Positions 8,893-17,847 of a stretch of DNA of 64,000 nt are shown here, one piece after another (the first letter of the stretch is position 1; each line of letters begins with the position of its first letter). The stretch is from NCBI GenBank assembly GCA_016713245.1, contig JADJPM010000004.1, positions 2,418,001 to 2,482,000 on the forward strand, read 5' to 3'. The DNA comes from Verrucomicrobiaceae bacterium. Its GTDB lineage: Bacteria > Verrucomicrobiota > Verrucomicrobiia > Verrucomicrobiales > Verrucomicrobiaceae. The notes beneath the pieces are model-generated. The model was not told the origin of the DNA. It saw only the letters and a program-made list of their open reading frames with translations, and did no database searches. A program made the position numbers and the translations under genes.

Positions 8893-10446
8893 TTACTCCT
8901 TCCCCTCTTCCTTCATGCGAATGAAGGGCCGCAGGACGAGCAGCAGCAGTGGAGCCATCAAAACGAGACCGCCGACGATGCTCCACATAGTCACAGTATC
9001 GCGTGGACCTTCGGCGGGACAGTAGCGGGTGAGCAGCCAGCTAAAGATGGCTCCGGTGGTGATCTTGCCCATCAGCAGCGGCACGGCGGAGAGGGCAGCA
9101 TAGCTGGCCTCCTGGCCTTTTGGTGCGATGGAGACGGCGTATTCATACACACGCGGGGAGTAAAAAGCCTCGCCAACCGAGAAGACGACCTGCCAGAGCA
9201 CCACGGTGAGGAAAAGCGGATGTGCGGTGCCTTGCCAGTCGAAGTAACCTCGGATCACCCATTGCCCGAGCGGACCATCGGCAAGGCCTTGGAAGGCAGT
9301 CTGAGGCAACGCGAGGAAGATGAAGGAGGCCGCGGTGATGAATCCGCCGAAGATCACCATCGGATACGCGGGGATCTTCCGCGTCAGGATGCCCGCGATG
9401 GGCGCGAGGATCAGGATGAGCACGCTGTTTACCGCATTCGCACGGCCGGCCCGTTTGCCGCCTTCGACGCCGAGTTCGCGTTCGAGGAAGGTGGGCAGCA
9501 CGCCGTCCATGATGCTGAACACAATCTTGAGCAGCCCGATGACGGCGAGGAAGACGAGGAGCCGATGAAAGCCCGGATGGCGAAGTAGCATCATAAACAG
9601 CCGGGCTGACTCTTTGACGGCGCTGCCAACGGTAAGGTTGCGCATGGGCGTGTTTTCCGCGCCGAGGCCACGCTCACGCAGCAGCAGGAGCAGAGGAAGC
9701 ATGAAGAGCTCGATGCCGCCACTCACCGCGAAGAGCACCTTCTGGATGCTGTAGTCGCCCCCGAAGAGATGGATCGTGGAGCTGCCACCACCGCCTTGTT
9801 TGATACCATCGAAGATGAAGTAACCGGCCATGAAACCGAGATTTAACAGCGCATAAAAGACGGAGAAGGCCACGCTGCGCTGCTCCGGGGTGCTGAATTT
9901 CCGCGTCGCTGCGACGAGCACGGGCGTGCAAAGCGCCTCGCCAATAGCCACGGGGATGAGACCCACGGTGAGGGCCAGCCACGGATTGGACACCGACATC
10001 ATGATGACGCGTGCCGTTACCGCTAACGTGACACCGATAGCTAGCGTGCGCCGCAGGCCGATGGCGTCCGTGATGGAGCCTGCCAGCAACGTGCAGCCCG
10101 ACATCATGAGCCCCAGCAGCAGGTAACCGAACTGCGCATCCGTATCGCTCATGCCGCAATCCTTCATGAGGTAGGACACCATCACGACCATCATGATCTT
10201 GTAGCCGGTGACACTCAGAAGTTTCAGCCCAAAGGTCACCCACAATCCCGGCGGCGCGTCTTTGAGATTGGCGATGGCGTAGAGCCCGATCCCGAAGGTG
10301 GCCCCACCGATGACCCAACCCGCCACGACACCGAGGCTGAGCTTTGCCATGGCCATCCAACCCACCGCCCAGCAGAAAAGGGCGAGCACGCCTCCTCGGA
10401 GAACAAGCGGCAGGGGCGATGAAGCGGCAGACGAGGAATTGGACAT
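8893..10446 (-). CDS. MFS transporter, possibly POT/peptide-transporter-like
   Basis: The 517-residue protein consists of about a dozen hydrophobic helices with short loops. An MFS-like loop after the second helical pair (LLAGSITDAIGLRRTLAIG, matching the D-x-x-G-x-R/K-R pattern) and long central helices point to the major facilitator superfamily. The start was placed at the ATG giving MSNSSSAASSPLPLV; an upstream in-frame start would add 31 non-hydrophobic residues. It is divergent from the DUF1552 gene with 115 bases between. The substrate cannot be read from sequence; a peptide/amino-acid transporter is a guess from the overall look of the helices. Confidence 0.8.
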   Translation of the reverse strand: MSNSSSAASSPLPLVLRGGVLALFCWAVGWMAMAKLSLGVVAGWVIGGATFGIGLYAIANLKDAPPGLWVTFGLKLLSVTGYKIMMVVMVSYLMKDCGMSDTDAQFGYLLLGLMMSGCTLLAGSITDAIGLRRTLAIGVTLAVTARVIMMSVSNPWLALTVGLIPVAIGEALCTPVLVAATRKFSTPEQRSVAFSVFYALLNLGFMAGYFIFDGIKQGGGGSSTIHLFGGDYSIQKVLFAVSGGIELFMLPLLLLLRERGLGAENTPMRNLTVGSAVKESARLFMMLLRHPGFHRLLVFLAVIGLLKIVFSIMDGVLPTFLERELGVEGGKRAGRANAVNSVLILILAPIAGILTRKIPAYPMVIFGGFITAASFIFLALPQTAFQGLADGPLGQWVIRGYFDWQGTAHPLFLTVVLWQVVFSVGEAFYSPRVYEYAVSIAPKGQEASYAALSAVPLLMGKITTGAIFSWLLTRYCPAEGPRDTVTMWSIVGGLVLMAPLLLLVLRPFIRMKEEGKE

Positions 10447-10561
10447 GGGAGAGAGGGAGCCAGCTTTGTCTTCAATGGTCAAGCGCCATGGTCCGCGAAA
10501 TGGGCGGCACACACGAGAGGCTTTTTGCGAAGGTCCCAAGGCTCAATAGCGTAGATGGAGC

Positions 10562-11884
10562 ATGCCGAACCATTCTTTTAACCGTCGATCCTTCCTGCGT
10601 GGCGCGGGTGTCACCATGGCGCTGCCGTGGATGGAATCGGTCAATGTGTGGGGCGATGAGCCGAAGAAGAACAAACCCGCCAGCGAAGCGCCGCTGCGGC
10701 TGTGCGTGACGTTTTCCGGTAACGGTTTCCAATCGAAGGAATGGTGGGCAAAGGGCGAGGGCAAGGCGATGGAGCTTGGCCGCGTGCTGGAACCGCTGAA
10801 GGATTTCCGTGAGCGACTGCTCTTTGTGCGTGGTTTGTATCATGAGGAGGCCCGCAAAGGAAACATCCACTCCTCGCAGACCGGAAACATGCTCTCGGGT
10901 GCCCCCATCGCGAGTGGTGGCGAGATCAAATCGGGCACGAGTTTTGATCAATTGCTCGCCCAGACCTACGGACGCTCCACGAAGGTGCCGAGCCTCGTTT
11001 TGGCGTGTGAGAAGTCGAACCCGTCGGTGCACAAGAACTACTCGATGCTCTACAGCTCGCACATTTCGTGGTCTTCACCCACCACACCGACGCCGCTGGA
11101 GCTTTACCCCGCGCTGGCCTTTGATCGTCTCTTCAAAGACGATGCATCACCGGCCGACAAAAGCGTGCTGGATGCCGTGCTGGCCGATGCGCAGGATTTG
11201 CGCCGCGACATCAGCGCCAGCGACCAGCGCAAGCTCGACGAGTATCTCGACAGCGTGCGCGAGGTGGAAAAACGCATCGAGAACGCCGGCAAACGCGGCG
11301 AACTGCAAGGCTGGCGGCCCACGTTGGAGAAACCGAACATGCTGCGTCCCGCCGACGGCATCCCGCAGGACATCGCCGAGCACATGAAGCTCATGTGCGA
11401 CATCCTCGTGCTCGGTTTCCAGACCGACACCACACGCATCACCACGCTGAAGCTCAACAACGATCACAGCGCCCTGCGCTTCCCGAACTTGCCCAGCGTG
11501 CAACAGCCCGGCCACGGCATCGATTACATGATCCACCACCTGCTGTCGCACAGCGACGGCGAGGACTATTTGCGTGTGAACCAGCTCTTCATGAAACAAC
11601 TCGCTTACCTCGCCCGGAAGCTCGACAGCATCCGCGAAGGCGAACGCACGCTGCTGGACAATACGATGCTCATGCACTGCTCCAGCATGATGGCCGGCGC
11701 GAAACACAACAACGACGAGCTGCCCGTCATCGTCCTCGGTGGCGGCTTGAAAGGCGGTCGCGTGCTCGACTACACCGGCAAGCCCGAACGTCAGCTTTGC
11801 CGCTTGTTCATGTCGATGATGGAGAAAATGAACGTGCGGCCGAAGGCCTTTGGCGATGCTCGGATGATGCTGGAGGAGGTTTGA
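10562..11884 (+). CDS. DUF1552 domain protein with Tat-type signal
   Basis: The N-terminus FNRRSFLRGAG matches a twin-arginine export signal, and the following sequence has the hallmarks of DUF1552 proteins: LCVTFSGNGFQ, SQTGNMLSGAP, SFDQLLAQTYG, DSVREVEKRIENA, LGFQTDTTRITTLKLNND, GHGIDYMIHHLLSH and LDNTMLMHCSSMMAGAKHNN. At 440 residues the length is normal. In Planctomycetes and Verrucomicrobia these proteins are typically encoded next to a DUF1592 protein such as the one at 1-3750; the function is uncharacterised. Here they are on the same strand but separated by about 6.8 kb of leftward genes. The next gene follows after 4 bases. Confidence 0.92.
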   Translation: MPNHSFNRRSFLRGAGVTMALPWMESVNVWGDEPKKNKPASEAPLRLCVTFSGNGFQSKEWWAKGEGKAMELGRVLEPLKDFRERLLFVRGLYHEEARKGNIHSSQTGNMLSGAPIASGGEIKSGTSFDQLLAQTYGRSTKVPSLVLACEKSNPSVHKNYSMLYSSHISWSSPTTPTPLELYPALAFDRLFKDDASPADKSVLDAVLADAQDLRRDISASDQRKLDEYLDSVREVEKRIENAGKRGELQGWRPTLEKPNMLRPADGIPQDIAEHMKLMCDILVLGFQTDTTRITTLKLNNDHSALRFPNLPSVQQPGHGIDYMIHHLLSHSDGEDYLRVNQLFMKQLAYLARKLDSIREGERTLLDNTMLMHCSSMMAGAKHNNDELPVIVLGGGLKGGRVLDYTGKPERQLCRLFMSMMEKMNVRPKAFGDARMMLEEV

Positions 11885-11888
11885 GGCT

Positions 11889-12896
11889 TTGAATGGCGGG
11901 GAGAAGCCGGTTGCGTGGTCCGCTAGACGCGTGTTTGGATCGCCCGTGCCGCCTGCCCGCGCCTTTTTGCCATTGTTTGCCCTTTGTCTGCTGCTTTCCG
12001 CCTGCCGGAAGGATCAGACTGCCGAATCCGCCCCAAAGCCGGAGACGGCTGAATACGTCTCCGATGGGGCTGGCGATGGAAGCGTGTGGGTGGTGGATAG
12101 CGATCACGGGGGGCGACTGTTCATTTGCGGCACGATCCACATTCTGCGTGAGGGTGATTACCCGCTGGCTCCAGGCTATGAGGCGGCCTACATGTTCTCT
12201 GATAAGCTGGTGCTGGAGCTGCCTCCTGGCGACGGCTCCAGCCCTGATCTCTCGCGGCGCATGGCGCAGCTCGGCATGTATTCCGCGGATGCCTCTCTGG
12301 ATGCCAATATCAGCTCCCAAGCTTGGGAGGCGGTAAAGGCGTGGGCCAAACGCCGAGACATCGAGCCCTCATCGATGAATCGCTTCCGCCCCTGGTTTGT
12401 CTCGCTGATGATGACGGCCAAGGAGTACTCTGTGCTGGGTGCCACCCCAGATCTCGGCGTGGATGCTCACTTTGAAAAGCGAGCACGCGAGGATGGCAAA
12501 CCCGGCGAGGGGCTCGAGACCACGGACTTTCAGCTCCAACTGTTTGCCTCGCTGAGCAATCGCCAGCAGCAGGAACTCCTCGACCAGACGCTGGCGGAGC
12601 TTTCCAGCGTATCAGAGGAATATGAAAAGATGATCGAAGCCTGGAAGCGGGGAGATCTGGTGGCTCTGCATGACATGCTTTTTCGCGAGGCTGCCAAGCA
12701 TCCCGATCTCATGAATATGTTTCTCACGGCGAGAAACATCGTGTGGGTGGATCGGCTCAATGCGATGCTGGATCACGGAGAGAAGGCCATGGTGCTTGTG
12801 GGCGCAGGCCATCTCACCGGTGAATCAGGCCTACTCGAGCTGCTGGCAAAGCGCGGCCACAAAGTGCGGCACTACCGCGAGGTGCAGGACTTTTGA
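11889..12896 (+). CDS. TraB/GumN-family lipoprotein
   Basis: The protein carries a lipoprotein signal (LPLFALCLLLSAC) and a TraB/GumN fold: GGRLFICGTIHILREGDYPL near the start, SDKLVLELPPGD, ETTDFQLQLFASLSNRQQQE, and the terminal MVLVGAGHLTGESGLLELLA. The start is uncertain. A TTG at this position has a strong GGAGGAGG at 11872-11879 with suitable spacing inside the end of the DUF1552 gene, while a GTG at 11931 would give a shorter signal peptide and no ribosome-binding site. Four bases separate it from the DUF1552 stop, so the two are probably co-transcribed. TraB/GumN proteins are thought to be metal-dependent protease-like; the role here is unknown. Confidence 0.82.
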   Translation: MNGGEKPVAWSARRVFGSPVPPARAFLPLFALCLLLSACRKDQTAESAPKPETAEYVSDGAGDGSVWVVDSDHGGRLFICGTIHILREGDYPLAPGYEAAYMFSDKLVLELPPGDGSSPDLSRRMAQLGMYSADASLDANISSQAWEAVKAWAKRRDIEPSSMNRFRPWFVSLMMTAKEYSVLGATPDLGVDAHFEKRAREDGKPGEGLETTDFQLQLFASLSNRQQQELLDQTLAELSSVSEEYEKMIEAWKRGDLVALHDMLFREAAKHPDLMNMFLTARNIVWVDRLNAMLDHGEKAMVLVGAGHLTGESGLLELLAKRGHKVRHYREVQDF

Positions 12897-12902
12897 GCGA
12901 GC

Positions 12903-13877
12903 TCAGACGAGGTGCAGGCGAGTGAGATCCTGCGTATCCACCATGCCCACGGGCTTGCCTTCTGCGTCGATGACAACGAGATCGTCCACGCGACATTTTT
13001 CCAGCGTGGCGAGCACTTCGGCGGCCAGTTTATCCGCCTGGATGGAGACGGGGCGGCGGGTCATGTATTCTTCCACCGCTCTCTCGGCAATGGCTTGATC
13101 ACGCTGAAAGGCACGGACGAAGTCCCCATGCGTGAAGACGCCCGCGAGGCCCCCGTCTTCCAGAGTGACCACGGCGGCCCCGCTGCGGGCACGGGTCATG
13201 GCCTCCAAGGCCTCGCGAACGGGGGTGGTGGGAGAGACGACGGCCATTTGTGGACCACAGCGCATCACATCGCTCACTCGGGTGAGTAGCGCACGGCCCA
13301 GTGATCCACCGGGATGCAGTCGGGCAAAATCTTCCTGCTGAAAGCCACGAGCCTCCAGCAGCACCATCGCCAGCGCATCGCAGAGCACGAGCATGACCGT
13401 GGTGCTGGAGGTAGGAGCGAGATTCAGCGGGCAGGCTTCCTGCTGCACGCGGGTATCAAGCGTCACATCCGCATTGCGGGAGAGGGTGGAGGGCAGTCCA
13501 CCGGTGAGGGCAATGAGGGGAAGGCCAAAGCGCTTCAAATGCGGCAGCAGGGCCAGGAGTTCCACCGTCTCCCCGCTGGCGCTGAGCATGATGGCAAGAT
13601 CACCCGAATCGATCACGCCAAGATCGCCATGGAGTGCATCGCCCACATCGAGAGCCACGCAGGTGGCCCCTGTGCTGTTGAGCGTGGCGGCGAGCTTCCG
13701 CCCGATGCTGCCGCTCTTCCCTACCCCGCAAACGATGATCTTGCCGCGACCTTCCAGGCAGGTTCGCATCAGCTCGACGGCTTTTCCGAAGCTTTCATCC
13801 ACGCGGTCATGCAGCCGCGTGAGCTCATCGATTTCGAGCTGGATCACACGGCGGGCTTTTTCGCGATGGTTGGTCAT
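12903..13877 (-). CDS. kdsD: KpsF/GutQ-type arabinose-5-phosphate isomerase (SIS + 2 CBS)
   Basis: The 324 residues have an N-terminal SIS sugar-isomerase domain (GRGKIIVCGVGKSGSIGRKLA, TGATCVALDVGDALHGDLG, IMLSASGETVE, LAPTSSTTVMLVLCDALA), the family signature HPGGSLGRALL, then two CBS domains. This matches D-arabinose-5-phosphate isomerase, which interconverts ribulose-5-phosphate and arabinose-5-phosphate at the entry of KDO/LPS biosynthesis. The ATG giving MTNHREKARRV was preferred over in-frame upstream starts because it aligns with family N-termini. It converges with the TraB/GumN gene, 6 bases apart. No other KDO genes are in the window. Confidence 0.92.
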   Translation of the reverse strand: MTNHREKARRVIQLEIDELTRLHDRVDESFGKAVELMRTCLEGRGKIIVCGVGKSGSIGRKLAATLNSTGATCVALDVGDALHGDLGVIDSGDLAIMLSASGETVELLALLPHLKRFGLPLIALTGGLPSTLSRNADVTLDTRVQQEACPLNLAPTSSTTVMLVLCDALAMVLLEARGFQQEDFARLHPGGSLGRALLTRVSDVMRCGPQMAVVSPTTPVREALEAMTRARSGAAVVTLEDGGLAGVFTHGDFVRAFQRDQAIAERAVEEYMTRRPVSIQADKLAAEVLATLEKCRVDDLVVIDAEGKPVGMVDTQDLTRLHLV

Positions 13878-14014
13878 GGGGGCCGCCATGGTAGGCACGA
13901 AATCACCCACTGGCAATCAATGCGAGCCTTCCCAGCCCCACCAAACTGGCAGATAACGCCCGATGCTTTGCCTCTCGACATCCACGCGGCCCTGCGGTGT
14001 AATGTGCCCTTCGC

Positions 14015-16579
14015 ATGCAGACCCCCACCGCACGCCCCGCACCGGAAATCCGTGACCATGAGACGCTCCGACTCATCGGACGCGGGGCTTTTGGTGAGGT
14101 CTGGCTGGCTCGGAGCGTCACCGGTGTGCTGCGGGCGGTCAAAGTGGTGTGGCGGGAAGATTACGAGCGGCCGGATTCGTTCGAGCGTGAGTTCGAGGCC
14201 ATCAAACGCTACGAGCCCATCTCCCGCCGCCACGAAGGCCTCGTGCCCATCCTGCAGGTGGGCCGCAATTCGCAGGAGGGATTCTATTATTATGTGATGG
14301 AGCTGGCCGATGATCTGGAGACCGGCCGCGAGATCCATGCGGAGACCTACAAGCCACACACGCTCGGCCTCCAGATGCGCCGGGATAAACGCGTCAGTGC
14401 GGATCGCTGCATCGCTCTCGGGGTGAACATTGCTGAGGGCCTCGAATACCTTCACCGCAACCAGCTCATCCACCGCGATGTAAAGCCATCCAACCTCATT
14501 TTCATCGAAGGAAAGTGTCGGCTGGCGGACATCGGCCTCGTGGCCTTGCTCGGCCAGCGGAGCTTCGTCGGCACCGAAGGCTTCGTGGCACCGGAGGGGC
14601 CTGGCTCCGCCGCTTCAGATATTTTTTCTCTCGGCATGGTGCTCTACGAGGCCAGCACGGGCAAAGACCGGCTCGATTTCCCTGATCTCCCCTCCTTCAC
14701 GGAAACCGGTGCCAACCTCGTCGTGTGGCGCCGCCTCCACGATGTGATCTGCACCTCCTGTGCCCCGCAGGCAAAGGATCGCTTCGTAAATGCCGCCGAG
14801 ATGTCTCTCGCCCTCAAAGGCCAGCCGCTGCCTTCCAGCCGCAAGGCGCTGTGGACTTGGGGTCTCGCCGCTGCGGCCGTCGTGGCCCTCATCGGCGGGG
14901 CGGCGGGCATGTGGATCGCTCAAAAGCAGCGTGCGGAGCAAACCGTGGCGATGAAGCAAAGCCAACCCAGCATGCGCATCGTCACGACCCCGCCTGGAGC
15001 CTCCGTTTTTGCCGGGCAGGAAAAGCTCGGCGTCACGCCACTCGATCTCAACCCCGCCGATGGTGTGCCGGTGATCTACCAGCTCATGATGCCCGGCTAC
15101 AAGCAGGAAGAAATTGAGCACACCGTCCGCGATGGCGAGCCTGAGGTCTTCGATTTGAAACTCGAGCCTACCCGCCTACCGCAAAAGGGCGAGCGTTGGG
15201 TGAATAGCATCGGCATGGCCTTCAAACCTGCCGCTGGCGGTCACATCACCGCCGAGCCAGTGGAGATGAAATACTTCCGCCGCTTCCTTGATGCCGGAAA
15301 CCGCTCCTTCGAGGGGAAAGTCGTCCGCTCGCAGCCCGGCAAGGACAAAGAAAGCGCCTATGTGGTCGTGGTACCCGTGGGTGATGCGGAGGCCTTCCGC
15401 TACTGGCTCACCGAGGCAGACCGTGACGGCTCCTTCCTCAGCCAGGAGCACCATTATGTCGTCGAGCCGTTTTACTTCGTCGAAAGCGGTCAGCCCGAAG
15501 CCGCTGAGATGCCCGATGAAGATCGCGAGGAGGAAAACGCCAGCGACGATGAAAAAAACTGGCAGGCCTTTTACCTCCGCGTCGAGCGCCAAACCTACGG
15601 CAGCGTGATTTTGCGCAGCCAGCCTGAAAAGGTGCGCGTTTACATGCACGAACAGCTCCTCGGAGAAACGCCGCTCGAACTTCCCCGCGTCCGCACCGGC
15701 CCGTTTGAGGTCGAACTGCGTGGTGAAGGCTTTGCCGATGTCGTCCTCGAAGGAGAAGTCCGAGAGGGCGAGCAGATTGAGCTCTTCAGCGATATGCAGA
15801 CGCGCAAAGCGGTGAACTTTGGCCGCGAATGGAGCGCCAACAGCCTCGGCATGCGCATGGTGCCCCTTGACGATAATTTGATGATTTCAGCCTGGGAGAC
15901 ACGCCACCGCGACTTTCAAGAATACGCCCGCTCCGCCAATGCACGCAAACCCGGCAAGATGGACGACGCGGGCGGCAACAACAAAGGAGCCAACCTTCCC
16001 GTCGTTGGCGTGGATCGAGAAGAGGCCCGCGCCTTCTGCCGATGGCTCACCGAACGCGAGCGCAATGCCGGCCTCATCGGTGCCAAAGATGAATATCGCC
16101 TCCCCACCGATGAAGAATGGAGCCGAGCCGTCGGTCTTCCTCCCGAACGCGGCACCACCCCAGCCGAACGCAATGGCCGCATCCGCGGCGTCTATCCCTG
16201 GGGCTATGATTGGCCGCCGCCGAACCACATCGATAACCTCGCCGATCCCGCCACCGGCCGTAAAGCCAGCCTCGATCAGTTCATCGCCGGGTATGAGGAC
16301 AAATTCAGCATCCCAGCCAGCGTCGCCGCCCTAGCTCCGAACCGCGAAGGCATTTCCGGCCTCGCTGGCAACGTCAGCGAATGGGTGAGCACCGATTTCG
16401 AAGCCGCCTCCAAGCCCAAAGAAGGCGAAAAAGCCAAGCCCACCCTAGCCACCGTGCGCGGGGGAAACTGGCGCAGCGCCACGCCCGATGAACTCCAGGC
16501 ATCCGCCCGCCAAGCCGTGCCCGCCGAAACCCGGCGGAACACCATCGGCTTCCGCGTCATGCTCGCACGTGGCAAATAG
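14015..16579 (+). CDS. Membrane Ser/Thr protein kinase with two PEGA/SUMF1-like units
   Basis: The 854-residue protein starts with a Hanks-type kinase (about 15-270): glycine loop GRGAFG at 22-27, Lys43, catalytic HRDVKPSN at 153-160, and APEG at 192-195. The Mg-binding DFG is DIG (Asp172 kept, Phe replaced by Ile). A transmembrane helix (WGLAAAAVVALIGGAAGMWI, about 284-304) exports the remainder. Outside there is a PEGA repeat (SMRIVTTPPGASVFAGQEKLG), a poorly conserved SUMF1-like stretch (NSIGMAFKPAAGG), a second PEGA (YGSVILRSQPEKVRVYMHEQ) and a well-conserved formylglycine-generating/SUMF1 domain ending GGNWRSATP and TIGFRVMLAR. The doubled PEGA-SUMF1 block suggests internal duplication. 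It probably acts as a receptor-like kinase; the ligand is unknown. It is divergent from the kdsD-like gene. Confidence 0.92.
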   Translation: MQTPTARPAPEIRDHETLRLIGRGAFGEVWLARSVTGVLRAVKVVWREDYERPDSFEREFEAIKRYEPISRRHEGLVPILQVGRNSQEGFYYYVMELADDLETGREIHAETYKPHTLGLQMRRDKRVSADRCIALGVNIAEGLEYLHRNQLIHRDVKPSNLIFIEGKCRLADIGLVALLGQRSFVGTEGFVAPEGPGSAASDIFSLGMVLYEASTGKDRLDFPDLPSFTETGANLVVWRRLHDVICTSCAPQAKDRFVNAAEMSLALKGQPLPSSRKALWTWGLAAAAVVALIGGAAGMWIAQKQRAEQTVAMKQSQPSMRIVTTPPGASVFAGQEKLGVTPLDLNPADGVPVIYQLMMPGYKQEEIEHTVRDGEPEVFDLKLEPTRLPQKGERWVNSIGMAFKPAAGGHITAEPVEMKYFRRFLDAGNRSFEGKVVRSQPGKDKESAYVVVVPVGDAEAFRYWLTEADRDGSFLSQEHHYVVEPFYFVESGQPEAAEMPDEDREEENASDDEKNWQAFYLRVERQTYGSVILRSQPEKVRVYMHEQLLGETPLELPRVRTGPFEVELRGEGFADVVLEGEVREGEQIELFSDMQTRKAVNFGREWSANSLGMRMVPLDDNLMISAWETRHRDFQEYARSANARKPGKMDDAGGNNKGANLPVVGVDREEARAFCRWLTERERNAGLIGAKDEYRLPTDEEWSRAVGLPPERGTTPAERNGRIRGVYPWGYDWPPPNHIDNLADPATGRKASLDQFIAGYEDKFSIPASVAALAPNREGISGLAGNVSEWVSTDFEAASKPKEGEKAKPTLATVRGGNWRSATPDELQASARQAVPAETRRNTIGFRVMLARGK

Positions 16580-16599
16580 AACGGTTCATGCGTGCCTCA

Positions 16600-16628
16600 T
16601 TGACAAGCGAGCCGCGTCCGCCACTCTA
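16600..16628 (+). promoter_or_regulatory. Possible promoter of tRNA-Gly
   Basis: An exact TTGACA (16600-16605) lies 40 bases upstream of the tRNA. The -10 region at a 16-18 base spacing (CACTCTAG) is a poor match, so only the -35 element is persuasive. Confidence 0.3.
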
Positions 16629-16645
16629 GCGCCTCGCCAGTCGAG

Positions 16646-16719
16646 GCGGGTGTAGCTCAATGGTAGAGCGGGTGCTTCCCAAGCATCATACGAGGGTTCG
16701 ATTCCCTTCACCCGCTCCA
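16646..16719 (+). tRNA. tRNA-Gly(CCC)
   Basis: The 74 bases fold into a cloverleaf: acceptor GCGGGTG/CACCCGC, D-stem GCTC/GAGC, anticodon stem GGTGC/GCATC around the loop TTCCCAA (anticodon CCC), T-stem AGGGT/CCTTC-type with TTCGATT loop, discriminator T and an encoded CCA. Sequence and anticodon resemble bacterial glyU-type tRNAs. Confidence 0.96.
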
Positions 16720-16737
16720 CGCATTCAAAAAGATTCA

Positions 16738-17142
16738 TCACATCGGCTGCGAGCCGGTGAAGTCGTAAAGGATGAGATTCCCTTCCATCTTCACAAAAGA
16801 CAGTGACTCTGCGAACTGCTCAAGATCCAGGCTAGTAAGGCGGAAGAGCTTACCCTTCCAGATGCCCACGGTGCCGTAGGTGCCAATGATGAGGTTTTGA
16901 ACGCTGGAAGCCTTATCCCCAGGCACCACAAAATCACAGCCAGCTACCGTGGCGCACACCGCCATGCTCACGATCTCCTGTGCATTGCGCTGGCGGGAAA
17001 TGCTGACGACGGTTTCGCGATGCCCAGCGAACCAACCAATGGCGATGGAAGCAAGTATTCCCACGATCAAAACGCATGCCAAAGTCTCCACAAGAGTGAA
17101 GGCGCGGCGTTTCGAGGAGTGAAAGGATGCTAATGACATCAT
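16738..17142 (-). CDS. Pseudopilin-like protein (type IV pilin/type II secretion N-terminal motif)
   Basis: The N-terminus has a prepilin leader and N-methylation site, SSKRRAFTLVETLACVLIVG, in which a positively charged leader precedes F-T-L-V-E and a hydrophobic helix. The remaining ~100 residues have no recognisable domain and form a short globular tail. I chose the ATG giving MMSLASFHSSKRRAF; a farther upstream TTG would lengthen the leader unusually. Such proteins are processed by prepilin peptidase and are very numerous in Verrucomicrobia. The isolated position next to a tRNA gives no further clue. Confidence 0.8.
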   Translation of the reverse strand: MMSLASFHSSKRRAFTLVETLACVLIVGILASIAIGWFAGHRETVVSISRQRNAQEIVSMAVCATVAGCDFVVPGDKASSVQNLIIGTYGTVGIWKGKLFRLTSLDLEQFAESLSFVKMEGNLILYDFTGSQPM

Positions 17143-17212
17143 GAGTGTGAAAATTTTCCACACGACGGCCTTCAAGACAACTGTCCATATTGAAACTCAC
17201 GTTCGCAGGTTT

Positions 17213-17218
17213 AGGAGG
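17213..17218 (+). promoter_or_regulatory. Strong Shine-Dalgarno AGGAGG
   Basis: AGGAGG sits 4 bases before an ATG at 17223 and decides the start of the following gene, in place of an upstream in-frame ATG that would include this motif in the coding sequence. Confidence 0.75.
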
Positions 17219-17222
17219 AACA

Positions 17223-17786
17223 ATGCCCGCACCATCTCTCCCTGATCTCCCGACCGCTTCGCAGGAAGCCGTCGAATCAGCGGGCTATCGCCTCGCCCGC
17301 TGGCAGGCAGCACGTCAGGTGCTGGAGCATCGCCTCGCGAAAAAACGGCTCCCACAGCAGCTCCAATCCTGGCTAGAAAAATGGCTCCCCAAACTCGAAA
17401 TGCCCGCCGAGGCGCTCGAAGTTCGTTTTGAAGGCCACGAAGGCGAAATGTGGCTCGCTGAGGCAGGACTGGCGAAATTCGCATGCGAACGAGCACTCCT
17501 CCATTTACCTGCCCTGAGGTCGTTTTGGAAACAGGAGCTGCGTCAGGCGCATTTTGAGGCATTGAGAGAGATCGTGCCGCAGGCCTGGTTCGCGGATGAG
17601 GCCTTGATTCCACCGGGAGCGGTCATTGCGGGCCTCGGCACAGCGGATTGGGCCAAAGCGAGCGGATTGGTGAGGTATGAAAACCTTTTTCTTCGCCTGA
17701 AGGAAGCCTCATGGGCTGCCAGAGCCCTTTTTCATCGTGATGCAAAGAACCAGATCGTGCTGAGAGATTGGCAAGCGTTACCTTGA
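17223..17786 (+). CDS. Hypothetical protein (187 residues)
   Basis: I do not recognise this protein. It is soluble-looking, rich in Ala, Leu, Trp and Glu, with no signal peptide, transmembrane helix or cysteine-rich motif. Alpha-helical stretches such as YRLARWQAARQVLEHRLAKK and KASGLVRYENLFLRLKEASW suggest a helical fold. The start is fixed by a strong AGGAGG. It precedes clpX by 61 bases on the same strand, so the two may share a transcript. Confidence 0.7.
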   Translation: MPAPSLPDLPTASQEAVESAGYRLARWQAARQVLEHRLAKKRLPQQLQSWLEKWLPKLEMPAEALEVRFEGHEGEMWLAEAGLAKFACERALLHLPALRSFWKQELRQAHFEALREIVPQAWFADEALIPPGAVIAGLGTADWAKASGLVRYENLFLRLKEASWAARALFHRDAKNQIVLRDWQALP

Positions 17787-17847
17787 CGATGGGGAGGCGT
17801 GCGTGCGATGGTTCGACGCCTTTCTCCCCCACCCAAAACAACACTTC

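Noticed and set aside
11893..12336. Alternative ATG frame beside the TraB/GumN start
   Set aside because: It shares the Shine-Dalgarno but gives no family match and stops early; the overlapping frame encodes the recognised lipoprotein.
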